Shown piece after piece: positions 7,273-15,125 of a stretch of DNA of 47,681 nucleotides (position 1 is its first letter; each line of letters starts with the position of its first letter). Under the pieces are notes generated by a model. That model was not told the origin of the DNA, did no database searches, and saw only the letters and a program-made list of their open reading frames with translations. Origin of the DNA: an uncultured Lachnospiraceae bacterium (GTDB taxonomy: Bacteria; Bacillota; Clostridia; Lachnospirales; Lachnospiraceae). The translations under genes and the position numbers were made by a program. Location: contig CAJOFN010000004.1 in NCBI GenBank assembly GCA_905233905.1, positions 1 to 47,681 of the forward strand, written 5' to 3'.

Positions 7273-9150
7273 TTATTGTCCCATAAGGGCATTGTATTCG
7301 CTGCGCAATGCCGGAAGCTCCCCAGCGTTTAATACAAGCGCTCTGGCATCATCCGGAAGGGCGCTGTAGGCTGCTTCCGCGGCGTCTAGGGCAGGGCCGC
7401 TCTCTGTGGTTACAGGGGCGATCCCGGCGATGGATGCCGCTACGGCATCAGCCTGTGCCTGAAGGGCTGCAAGATCCGGTCCCTCGGGCGCAGCCTCGGG
7501 AGTCAGGGCTGCAAACTCCGCTTCAACCTGCGAGAGTGTGGAAACATTTGTTACATAGCTCTTTGCCTCATCTGAAAGAGCCTCATAAGAAGAACGGGCG
7601 TCCTTTATGGCGGGACCGCTCTCTGAGGTTACAGGGGAAATAATGTTGATCTTGTCCATTACTGCCTGTGCTTTCTGCTGTGCTGTAGCTGTATCCTCTT
7701 TTTCTTCGGCGGTTCCTTCCGTCTGGGTCTCGGAGCTTTCCGTTCCGCCCATTGTATATACCAGCACCGGGAATCCCCTGTCTACAATGGGGAATATCTT
7801 GGCTGCCGCTGAAAGAGGAAGATTGACACAGCCGTGACTGCCGTTGCTCTTGTAAATAGTGCCGCCAAAATTGGATCTCCAGGTAGCGTCATGGAGTCCC
7901 TCATTGCCGTTAAAGGGCATCCAGTAATTAACCGGCGTGGAATAATCTTCACCGTTTAGGGTGGCGTCCTTTTCCTTATAGGTCAATGGAAAAGCTCCCG
8001 TATGCGTGCCGTTGCCCCTGGTGGGATTGCCGGATACACAGGCAGTATCACACACAAGGCTGCCGTTCTGGTAGACATAAACGTGCTGGGCTGTCAGGTT
8101 GACCTCTACATAGCTGTTGCCATAATCAGGCCCATCGTGGCTGGCGGCTGTGTACTGGTATACAAAATCCCTGTTGACATCCTCATGGGACAGAAGCTGC
8201 TCTTCTAATTTGGCAACCTCGCCATCCTTGTCTATCTTCCAGCCGTAGGGACCGCCGGGAACCGTAACCGTGGCTCCGGAGGAAGTCTTAAGCTGCTTGG
8301 ACTGGCCGAAGGTATTGTATTTGGCTCCCATTTCGTCCAGATACTCACGGATCTTGGTGTCGTTAAAGATCATCACCTTGCTGTCCTCTGTGGATATCCA
8401 GGAAGCAATGGTATCACGGTCAACTGTCTCGGTATTGGAGCCAACCTGATAATTCACCTTTGTATCAATGACACCGTTCATCTGGTCGAGTAGCTTTTTG
8501 AATTCGTCGGAATCAGAGGTGACCTTTGGCTGGACGTAGTATTTGTCAGCCTTAAGATCCACGGTGTCTTCAAGGTTATAGAGAGCCTCACCAAGCTTCT
8601 TAGTGAAGGACTTTTTGTTGATATTGGTGCCGTAAATCTCTTCCACGGCAACAAACTCACCTGCCTCGTATAAAGGTCTGGCATTATCCGTCATTACGGG
8701 ATCAGGGTCGTTAATGCAATTTAGTGAATCGACCGTGGACTGCAGCTTTTTCTTGTCGTAGGAGACAATATTGTCACTGGCAAAATCTTCCCCGGAAAAC
8801 AGGGCCTTTACCCAGCCCCAGCCGCTCTGTGAGGCCTTGAAGGATTCTATCTGGCCATCCTCGGTATCTATGGCAAGATCCACATCGCTCTGGGTGATCT
8901 CCTCCGTGGAGCCGTCCGCTTCAACCAATGTGAGCTTGTAGTCGGCGGCTTCCTGCTGGATACGGGCTTTGACTGCATCAACCGTGGCAGCAGAAGCGGA
9001 TACGCCGTTTACGGTAGTATTAGGTAAAAAGCGTGAATTGAAAAACAGGCTTCCCCCCACATAAGCCGCGGCAACCGCCGCAACTATACCCCCTGCGATC
9101 AATGCCGGCGTCTTACCCCCATGCGCCGTGTTGTTGGTTGTATTTGCCAT
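7273..9150 (-). CDS. Membrane-anchored L,D-transpeptidase with C-terminal tandem repeats
   Basis: The 625-residue protein has an N-terminal membrane anchor (about 16-37) and a peptidoglycan-binding-4-like region (about 50-330). The YkuD L,D-transpeptidase domain (about 345-468) has the catalytic motif GSHGCVNLP, with H439 and C441. These enzymes form 3-3 cross-links in peptidoglycan or attach proteins to it. The tail carries two imperfect 50-residue repeats (501-549 and 573-622). Both have PVTSESGPA-type starts and a YEALSDEAK-type helix, as found in Gram-positive surface proteins. A Thr/Glu linker joins them to the enzyme domain. It is 34 bases downstream of nadE. Confidence 0.92.
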   Translation of the reverse strand: MANTTNNTAHGGKTPALIAGGIVAAVAAAYVGGSLFFNSRFLPNTTVNGVSASAATVDAVKARIQQEAADYKLTLVEADGSTEEITQSDVDLAIDTEDGQIESFKASQSGWGWVKALFSGEDFASDNIVSYDKKKLQSTVDSLNCINDPDPVMTDNARPLYEAGEFVAVEEIYGTNINKKSFTKKLGEALYNLEDTVDLKADKYYVQPKVTSDSDEFKKLLDQMNGVIDTKVNYQVGSNTETVDRDTIASWISTEDSKVMIFNDTKIREYLDEMGAKYNTFGQSKQLKTSSGATVTVPGGPYGWKIDKDGEVAKLEEQLLSHEDVNRDFVYQYTAASHDGPDYGNSYVEVNLTAQHVYVYQNGSLVCDTACVSGNPTRGNGTHTGAFPLTYKEKDATLNGEDYSTPVNYWMPFNGNEGLHDATWRSNFGGTIYKSNGSHGCVNLPLSAAAKIFPIVDRGFPVLVYTMGGTESSETQTEGTAEEKEDTATAQQKAQAVMDKINIISPVTSESGPAIKDARSSYEALSDEAKSYVTNVSTLSQVEAEFAALTPEAAPEGPDLAALQAQADAVAASIAGIAPVTTESGPALDAAEAAYSALPDDARALVLNAGELPALRSEYNALMGQ

Positions 9151-9184
9151 TGTCTTCTCCTTAAAATTTATGTGATAAGCTGTT

Positions 9185-11101
9185 TCAGACCATATCCTTT
9201 ACTTCCGCCAGCCACAGGTCTGCCGTGGCATCTGAAGGCATACGCCAGTCTCCTCTGGGCGAAAGCGCTACCGTCCCTACCTTTGGCCCGTCTGGAAGGC
9301 AGGAACGCTTGAACTGCTGCGCGAAAAACCTCCTGTAAAATACACGGAGCCATTTTAGAACAGTATCCTTGTAATACTCTCCCTCGAAAGCCATGCAGGC
9401 AAGCCGGAAGATCTTGCGCGGGCGATACCCGAAACGCAGCATGTAATACAGGAAGAAATCATGAAGCTCATAGGGGCCTACAAGCTCTTCTGTCTTTTGG
9501 GAGATCTGACCCTCGCTGGGCGGCAAAAGCTCCGGTGATACGGGCGTATCAAGCACATCCATAAGCACTCCGGAAAGCCTGGAGCCCTGCTTACATTTAT
9601 ATTCGGCGTAACACTTCACCAGATGGCGGACTAATGTTTTTGGCACTCCTGCATTGACGGAGTACATGGACATATGATCCCCGTTGTAGGTCGCCCAGCC
9701 AAGAGCAAGCTCTGAAAGGTCTCCCGTACCAACGACTATGCCGTTTCGCTGATTGGCAATGTCCATCAATATCTGTGTGCGCTCCCTGGCCTGTGAGTTC
9801 TCATAGGTGACATCGTGGACATTCTCGTCCTGACCGATATCTTTGAAATGCTGCCTTACGCTATCCCTGATGGGAATCTCCAAAAGGGTGGCGCCAAGAG
9901 CCTTTACCAATGCGCAGGCATTGTCGTAGGTACGGTCAGTCGTGCCAAAGCCCGGCATTGTAATTCCAATTATACCCCCTTTGTCAAGTCCAAGCTGTTC
10001 AAAAGCCATTACCGTAACGATCAGGGCAAGGGTGGAATCCAGTCCCCCGGATATGCCTACCACGGCACACCTTGTGCCTATATGCGAGATCCGCCCGGCA
10101 AGTCCCCATGCCTGGATGGAAAGGATCTCTTCACATCTGTCAAGCCTCTCCCTGTCGTCATCCGGCACGAAGGGATGTTTGGCTATGATCCTTCTTAGGT
10201 CCAGTTCTCTTATATCTACGGAAAAATCGTTGACCGTATACCCCCGGCTGTCTACCCTGTAGGTATCGGTATGAAGCCGTCTTGCCATACAGGCTCCAAG
10301 ATCTACATCCGCTGTGGTGATGCCCGGTGAAAAGGCTTTGCCGCAGGAAAGGAGCCTGCCGTTTTCATAAACAAATCTGTGTCCTGCCAGAACGGAGTCC
10401 TGGGTGGATTCACCGGCTCCCGCCCCGGCATAAATATATGCACTGTATAGCTGGGCGCTCCGGGCGGATATGAGACTCTTAAGATAATCCGTCTTGCCTG
10501 TCAGCTCATCACTGGCAGACAGGTTGACTATTATATCGGCACCTGCTGCCGAATGTCTGATATCCGGCGGCGACGCAACCCACAGATCCTCGCATATCTC
10601 CGCCGCTATAACCATATCCGGCATGTAGCTGTTCTTAAATACCTGATCCGTCCCAAAGGGAATCTCCTCACCGAAAAGCTTTATAGGAACGCATTGATCC
10701 TGCCCTTTGGAAAAATACCGTTTCTCATAGAACTCGCCGTAATTCGGGATATTGCTTTTGGGAACTAACCCCAATACCTTTCCGCAGGAAACCGCCGCAG
10801 CCGCGTTGTAGAGCTTGCCGTTATTCTTAAAAGGCAGCCCGACAAAGATAACAGCCGAAAGATCGGCAGTCTCACGGCATATGGTCTCAAGCCCCCTAAG
10901 AGCCGCGTCTATAAGCACATCCTGGAAAAACAGATCCCCGCAGCTATAGCCTGTTATGCAAAGCTCCGGAAATACCAGTACGCTGCAGCCGTCACCGGCA
11001 GCCTCCGCTGAAAGGGATATGATCTCCCTGATATTATGATCCACATCCCCAAGCCTGATATGGGGGGTAATAGCCGCCACGCGGCAAAAGCTGTCTGTCA
11101 T
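9185..11101 (-). CDS. nadE: Glutamine-dependent NAD+ synthetase
   Basis: The 638-residue protein has an N-terminal nitrilase-type glutaminase domain (1-290). E46 lies in VLVFPELCITGY, a lysine region in VPKSNIPNYGEFYEKR, and the nucleophile cysteine in AAEICEDLW. The synthetase domain (about 330-600) has the ATP PP-loop GISGGLDSTLAL and GTGDLSELALGWATY. It amidates nicotinic acid adenine dinucleotide to NAD using ammonia channelled from glutamine. The ATG overlaps the recJ stop by 4 bases. Confidence 0.97.
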   Translation of the reverse strand: MTDSFCRVAAITPHIRLGDVDHNIREIISLSAEAAGDGCSVLVFPELCITGYSCGDLFFQDVLIDAALRGLETICRETADLSAVIFVGLPFKNNGKLYNAAAAVSCGKVLGLVPKSNIPNYGEFYEKRYFSKGQDQCVPIKLFGEEIPFGTDQVFKNSYMPDMVIAAEICEDLWVASPPDIRHSAAGADIIVNLSASDELTGKTDYLKSLISARSAQLYSAYIYAGAGAGESTQDSVLAGHRFVYENGRLLSCGKAFSPGITTADVDLGACMARRLHTDTYRVDSRGYTVNDFSVDIRELDLRRIIAKHPFVPDDDRERLDRCEEILSIQAWGLAGRISHIGTRCAVVGISGGLDSTLALIVTVMAFEQLGLDKGGIIGITMPGFGTTDRTYDNACALVKALGATLLEIPIRDSVRQHFKDIGQDENVHDVTYENSQARERTQILMDIANQRNGIVVGTGDLSELALGWATYNGDHMSMYSVNAGVPKTLVRHLVKCYAEYKCKQGSRLSGVLMDVLDTPVSPELLPPSEGQISQKTEELVGPYELHDFFLYYMLRFGYRPRKIFRLACMAFEGEYYKDTVLKWLRVFYRRFFAQQFKRSCLPDGPKVGTVALSPRGDWRMPSDATADLWLAEVKDMV

Positions 11102-12861
11102 TTGTAATCCTCTATGCGAACCTGAAGGTTCGATCTGCCTTTGAAGGTGTTTATCTGCGGGTAATATGAAAATGTAAGCCGAACCGCTGACTTGCTGCCC
11201 GCAAAGAGCTTCTCAACCTCATCACTGCCAAAGCGCTGCTTTAAAGTCTCTACAAGAGCGGCCGCATCACCGAAATAAACTGCTTCAAGCCTGTCCCTGC
11301 CGTTGCCCAGGAGAGAGAACTTTAAAAACTGTTTCTCGCTTCCCATGTATCTTGCCCCGAGGAAGCAGGCTTCCTTTTCCGCGAAAAGCGGTCTCTCATT
11401 GCCCTCTCCGAAGGGCTCAAGCCTTGCAAGCTGTTCCACAAGCCCGAAGGTGATATATGATGTCGGCATCGCCAGATCAATGTAGGTAGTTGCCGTAAGC
11501 TCTTCCTCTGAAAGTCCGGCGTTGTCATTCAGGCGTGCGGTAAAATCAGATACATTCTCCGCCGGCATTGAAACACCGGCAGCCATGGGATGACCGCCAT
11601 ATCTGGTCAGAAGGTCCTCCACGTCATGAAGCCTGTCTGACATGGGATACCCGGGAATACTGCGCCCGCTGCCCTTGACGCCTTCTCTGGCGTCTGTAAG
11701 CACAAAAGAAGGCCTGAAGAAGCGTTCCTTGATGCGGCCTGCCACGATCCCTGCCAGGCTCTCATGAAGCCCCGGAACGTATACCACAAAAACCTTATCC
11801 AAAAGACGGTTGTCCTGCTCAAGCTTTTCAAGGGCAAGCTTTGTACCTTCTTCTGTCATCTGCTTGCGCTGCTCATTGAGGTTGCGCAGGGCTTCAGCTA
11901 TGGCAGAGGCCTTTGCCGCATCCCTTTCAAGAAGAAGCTCTACTCCGCGAAGGGCGCTGTCCAAGCGTCCGGCAGCGTTAAAGCAGGGTCCTAAGATAAA
12001 GCCCACATCGTAGGTATTAAGAGACCTGCCCTCTATGCCTGTATGATTTATCAGGGATAAAAGACCCGGATTGTCAATCGATGGCATGGCCTTAAGGCCG
12101 TAATAAACAATGACCCTGTTCTCATCCCTAAGAGGCATTATATCCCCTATCGTGGCAAATGCAGCGTATGGGAGATATTCCATTACCGCATCCAAAAGCC
12201 CTGCAGCCTCTAACAACACCGAGGCAAGCTTCCAGGCAACAACTGCGCCGCATATCTCCTTATAGGGATAATCACAATCCGGCTGGTGGGGATTGATGAC
12301 CGCTGAAGCTTCGGGGATGTTCCAGTGCTTATTGCCCGATGCATCCAAATCAAAGCCCAGCTCGTGATGGTCTGTAATTATGACCTCCATCCCAAGCTCC
12401 GTGGCAAGAGAAACCTCGTCTATAGATTTGATGCCGTTGTCACAGGTTACGATGAGGGATACTCCATCTTCATACGCCTTTCGGATCAGCCGCTCGTTCA
12501 TGCCGTAGCCGTCGGTGATGCGATGGGGTATGTCGAATGATACATCGGCTCCGATACGTCTTAATACCGAGACCAGGATAAAGGTGGAAAAAATACCGTC
12601 TACATCATAATCACCGATCACCCGAAGCCTTTTGCCCTCTGAAACAGCCTTTGCTATTATCTGCGATGCCTTATTGGCATCCTTTAAGAGATGCGGATCG
12701 TGCAGCATGGAAATATCCGGTTCAAGAAAGCTTTTCATTTCGGAGCCGTCTATCCCACGGTTTAGCATTATGCGTGTAATGACCGGATCAACACAAAGCT
12801 CTGCCGCCAGGCCTCTGAAATCCCCCTTTTTGTTGCGCAGCATCCATTTTGATGATCTCAT
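11098..12861 (-). CDS. recJ: Single-stranded-DNA-specific exonuclease RecJ
   Basis: The 587-residue DHH/DHHA1 phosphoesterase has VIGDYDVDGIFSTF (motif I), TCDNG (motif II), DHH in IITDHHELG (motif III) and GDIMPL. It also has the DHHA1 GG-RHxxAAG-type motif (RYGGHPMAAGV) and a C-terminal OB fold. RecJ degrades 5'-ended single strands in recombination and mismatch or base-excision repair. The start codon is 1 base after the OhrR-like regulator stop and the end overlaps nadE, so it sits inside a tightly packed operon. Confidence 0.95.
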   Translation of the reverse strand: MRSSKWMLRNKKGDFRGLAAELCVDPVITRIMLNRGIDGSEMKSFLEPDISMLHDPHLLKDANKASQIIAKAVSEGKRLRVIGDYDVDGIFSTFILVSVLRRIGADVSFDIPHRITDGYGMNERLIRKAYEDGVSLIVTCDNGIKSIDEVSLATELGMEVIITDHHELGFDLDASGNKHWNIPEASAVINPHQPDCDYPYKEICGAVVAWKLASVLLEAAGLLDAVMEYLPYAAFATIGDIMPLRDENRVIVYYGLKAMPSIDNPGLLSLINHTGIEGRSLNTYDVGFILGPCFNAAGRLDSALRGVELLLERDAAKASAIAEALRNLNEQRKQMTEEGTKLALEKLEQDNRLLDKVFVVYVPGLHESLAGIVAGRIKERFFRPSFVLTDAREGVKGSGRSIPGYPMSDRLHDVEDLLTRYGGHPMAAGVSMPAENVSDFTARLNDNAGLSEEELTATTYIDLAMPTSYITFGLVEQLARLEPFGEGNERPLFAEKEACFLGARYMGSEKQFLKFSLLGNGRDRLEAVYFGDAAALVETLKQRFGSDEVEKLFAGSKSAVRLTFSYYPQINTFKGRSNLQVRIEDYK

Positions 12862-12862
12862 A

Positions 12863-13318
12863 TCATTTCACCGCTCTGTTTTTGGATGAAAGCCGATCCA
12901 GTATTATGTAAAGCTTATCATAAATATCCGCCAGCTCTTTGTCGTCAAGGCATATGCACTCCCCCATCTGCTTCGGGACCTTTAACGCTCTCTCCCGAAG
13001 CATAAAGCCCTCATCCGTAAGCTCAACTATGAGATTGCGCTCATCCTCGGCGGAACGCTTACGGACTATGTAGCCCTTTTTCTCTAATTTCTTGAGCAGG
13101 GGGGTCAGTGTCCCGGAATCCAGGTAGAGGCGCCTGCCAATATCCCTGACGTTGATGCTGCGCTCCTCCCAGAGAACCATCATGGTGATGTACTGGGTGT
13201 AGGTAAGATCCAGCTCGTCAAGATAGGGCTTGTACGCCCTGACAACCTCCTTGGCGCAGGCGTAGAGCGGAAAACATATTTGGTTGTCAAGCTTTAAGCA
13301 ATTATATTTATCTTCCAT
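12863..13318 (-). CDS. ohrR: OhrR-type MarR-family peroxide-sensing repressor
   Basis: From the ATG at 13318 the protein is 151 residues and aligns with Bacillus OhrR position by position. Reactive C15 is in NQICFPLYAC, and Y29 and Y40 are the two tyrosines that hydrogen-bond the cysteine. The winged helix follows (IGRRLYLDSGTLTPLLKKLE, RKRSAEDERNL). The family represses until an organic hydroperoxide oxidises the cysteine. A TTG at 13357 overlapping the preceding stop would add 13 residues, but the conserved numbering favours 13318. No ohr peroxidase gene is adjacent. The regulator follows two small membrane proteins and precedes recJ, and a palindrome at 13761-13779 is a likely autoregulatory operator. 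Confidence 0.88.
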   Translation of the reverse strand: MEDKYNCLKLDNQICFPLYACAKEVVRAYKPYLDELDLTYTQYITMMVLWEERSINVRDIGRRLYLDSGTLTPLLKKLEKKGYIVRKRSAEDERNLIVELTDEGFMLRERALKVPKQMGECICLDDKELADIYDKLYIILDRLSSKNRAVK

Positions 13319-13353
13319 AAAATGACTGTGTTTTAACAAAGGCGCGTCCGCAA

Positions 13354-13548
13354 TCAACGATTCCGGACACGCCCATTATCTGATCTTTGACTTTGAATTT
13401 CTTTGATCTGATCTTCCAGCTCTTCCTCGGCTTTCTTCATCTGGCGGCTCCTGACAAAGAAGAACACCACCACACCGATCAAGAAAACGAGCGCAATCAG
13501 CTCCGGGATTTCAAATCCTATCCGGGTATGCTCTATGATGAAATCCAT
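13354..13548 (-). CDS. Small single-pass membrane protein B (64 residues)
   Basis: The protein has a short N-terminal segment, one membrane helix (about 16-33, LIALVFLIGVVVFFFV) and a charged cytoplasmic tail with a likely coiled coil (MKKAEEELEDQIKEIQ). I do not recognise the family. It lies 3 bases after an equally long gene of the same plan (13552-13746), and its stop overlaps a possible TTG start of the OhrR-type regulator. The two may be diverged duplicates or partners of one complex. Confidence 0.65.
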   Translation of the reverse strand: MDFIIEHTRIGFEIPELIALVFLIGVVVFFFVRSRQMKKAEEELEDQIKEIQSQRSDNGRVRNR

Positions 13549-13551
13549 ATC

Positions 13552-13746
13552 CTATCTCACACTCCTCTCCCTTGCCACGCGTCTGGCACGTTCTTCGCTT
13601 TCGTCTTCAAAATCCTCCTCCCGCTGCTTCTGGCGGATCGTATGGACAGTTCCGACGACAGCAATGATCAGAAGTACAAGAATAGAGGGTATGTCCCAAA
13701 AATGTATACCCACGCTATGAGCAAATTCATAAATCCTGTATAACAT
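13552..13746 (-). CDS. Small single-pass membrane protein A (64 residues)
   Basis: The protein has an N-terminal amphipathic segment (MLYRIYEFAHSVGIHFW), one membrane helix (about 19-36, IPSILVLLIIAVVGTVHTI) and a charged tail (RQKQREEDFEDESEERARR). The family is not recognised. It is the first gene after the promoter at 13781-13809, with an AGGAGAGG ribosome binding site. Its length and plan match the next gene, and both precede the OhrR-type regulator, so expression is probably peroxide-responsive (inference). Confidence 0.65.
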   Translation of the reverse strand: MLYRIYEFAHSVGIHFWDIPSILVLLIIAVVGTVHTIRQKQREEDFEDESEERARRVARERSVR

Positions 13747-13760
13747 AACCGCCCTCTCCT

Positions 13761-13779
13761 AATTAGTATTTGACTAATA
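13761..13779. promoter_or_regulatory. Candidate OhrR/MarR operator palindrome
   Basis: ATTAGT (13762-13767) and ACTAAT (13773-13778) form a perfect inverted repeat around a 5-base AT-rich centre. It lies between the -10 box and the ribosome binding site of the operon that encodes the OhrR-type repressor, the usual place for autoregulation. Confidence 0.6.
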
Positions 13780-13780
13780 C

Positions 13781-13809
13781 ATTGTACACCACTCTTTTTG
13801 TTAATGCAA
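13781..13809 (-). promoter_or_regulatory. Promoter of the small-membrane-protein/ohrR/recJ operon
   Basis: TTGCAT (13804-13809), 17 bases, TACAAT (13781-13786) on the minus strand. The -35 box overlaps the last codons of the signal peptidase gene. Gaps between the following genes are 34 bases or less down to 5558, so one transcript could serve all nine genes. Confidence 0.7.
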
Positions 13810-14670
13810 CGGTAACTTGTCCTTTAAACTATCGAACAGCGACAAAAATCCGTCTCCTATTTTGCCTAATGCTTCTGATATGCCTGAAAGCTTTTCTTTT
13901 ATGTCTATATCCTTGAATGCGGATGATATTTTTGAACCTGCTGCTTTAAATGGTTTGCTGAGCTTGTCTAATTTTATCTTGTCCTTTATCGAAGATAATT
14001 TTTTGCTTAACTTGTTGAAGACCTTCTTGCTGCTCTTTTTGCTTTCCTTCTTGTTGTCTTTTTTGTCCTGATCTTCTGTCGCGGCAGCTTCAGCTATATT
14101 ATCTTCGTCTTCTGTGTTGGCAGGTACAACCTTCTCCCCGTAGCTGCCTAAGATCTTGCCCCGGATCTGATACTTGACTATGGCGCCAAAGCTGCGGGAA
14201 TCGATGGAATGTTCCCTGTTGTCCCCAACTACAAAATAGGCATTTTTGCCCACAGTATAGGGATAGACAACGGTATCCTCCTGTACCTCGGTTTTGCCAA
14301 GGGCGTAGGGCTCATTTAGCTTTTTGCCATTTACCTTGATATGTCCCTTTTCTACCGAAACCACATCTCCCTGCCGTGCCACCACGCGCTTGACATAGTA
14401 GTCGCCGGAGGGCATTCGGAAGGAGATTATATCGCCCACCTCATAGATTGGTAAAATGCGCAGGAAAAAAAGCCTCTGACCGTTGGTTAAGGTCGGGTCC
14501 ATGGAATGACCGTCAACGGTAGAGGTGCCCACAACAAATCTGAAGGTGATGATAGATATTATCAGTACTGCCGAAATACCCTGGACAAAACGAAGCTTCA
14601 TGTTCTTGGAGCCGTCGTATTTGCCCTTGAGATTGTTCCGGTAGCGCTGAACCTGTCTGTTGCTGCTCAT
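13801..14670 (-). CDS. lepB: Signal peptidase I with long charged C-terminal tail
   Basis: The first 180 residues are a Gram-positive-type signal peptidase I. It has a single N-terminal membrane helix (about 27-47), then GHSMDPTL with nucleophile S56, YYVKRVVA with general base K94, and VVGDNREHSIDSRSFG. It cleaves Sec signal peptides on the outer face of the membrane. Residues 181-289 are unusual: an acidic stretch (NTEDEDNIAEAAATEDQD), a Lys/Ser block, and a final amphipathic helix (SGISEALGKIGDGFLSLFDS). The usual family length is 165-200. It follows the DtxR/MntR-type gene by 45 bases, separated by the dispersed hairpin. Confidence 0.93.
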   Translation of the reverse strand: MSSNRQVQRYRNNLKGKYDGSKNMKLRFVQGISAVLIISIITFRFVVGTSTVDGHSMDPTLTNGQRLFFLRILPIYEVGDIISFRMPSGDYYVKRVVARQGDVVSVEKGHIKVNGKKLNEPYALGKTEVQEDTVVYPYTVGKNAYFVVGDNREHSIDSRSFGAIVKYQIRGKILGSYGEKVVPANTEDEDNIAEAAATEDQDKKDNKKESKKSSKKVFNKLSKKLSSIKDKIKLDKLSKPFKAAGSKISSAFKDIDIKEKLSGISEALGKIGDGFLSLFDSLKDKLPLH

Positions 14671-14692
14671 ATGCTCATACTACGAGAAATGT

Positions 14693-14718
14693 TAACTGTT
14701 CAGTCACCTGAATAGTTA
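14693..14718 (-). repeat. Dispersed hairpin element, copy 1 (GTGA loop)
   Basis: On the minus strand TAACTATTCAG pairs with CTGAACAGTTA around a GTGA (GNRA-type) tetraloop, with one wobble pair. The first three bases supply the TAA stop of the DtxR/MntR-type gene. The same arms recur at 27674-27701 after rpoA. Confidence 0.7.
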
Positions 14719-15075
14719 CGAAAAATGTTCCTTCATTGCCTCAAAGGTCTCTTTGGAGACGTAGTGCTCGACACGGCAGGCGTCCTTGGCAGCAATATCC
14801 TTGGGGACTCCTATCCTGATGAAAAGCTCTGTAAGGAACTGGTGCCGTTCGTACATGTCCTTTGCAATATCCAGACCCTTATCGGTTAATCTGATATATT
14901 TGTTGACATCTATGTCTACATATCCGTTTTCCTTAAGCTGCTTCAGGAAGATGGATACAGTGGGTCTGGAATATCCGAAATAGCCGCAGATGTCTGTGGC
15001 TCTTACATGCTCTCTTGTCTGTGATAATATGAGTATTGATTCCAGATAATCCTGCGCAGATTCCTGCATCTTCAT
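14716..15075 (-). CDS. DtxR/MntR-family metal-dependent regulator
   Basis: The 119-residue protein has an N-terminal winged helix (RATDICGYFGYSRPTVSIFLKQL) and a dimerisation domain, without the SH3-like third domain of DtxR. Visible metal-site candidates are D9 and E12 (as in MntR D8/E11), a histidine in RHQFL, and CRVEHYVS. The last motif matches the Cys-x-x-Glu-His ligands of iron-sensing DtxR rather than the Glu of MntR. Such repressors control manganese or iron uptake. No metal transporter gene is adjacent. It lies 50 bases after carbamate kinase and 45 before signal peptidase I. Confidence 0.85.
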   Translation of the reverse strand: MKMQESAQDYLESILILSQTREHVRATDICGYFGYSRPTVSIFLKQLKENGYVDIDVNKYIRLTDKGLDIAKDMYERHQFLTELFIRIGVPKDIAAKDACRVEHYVSKETFEAMKEHFS

Positions 15076-15125
15076 ACGATAGTTCCTCCTATTTCAGTCG
15101 GTAATGGCGTTCCCCCTATCTCCCC

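Noticed and set aside
13319..13357. A TTG start at 13357 for the OhrR-type gene
   Set aside because: It would shift the conserved cysteine and tyrosines away from the family numbering; the ATG at 13318 places them at 15, 29 and 40. The TTG remains possible because it overlaps the preceding stop.
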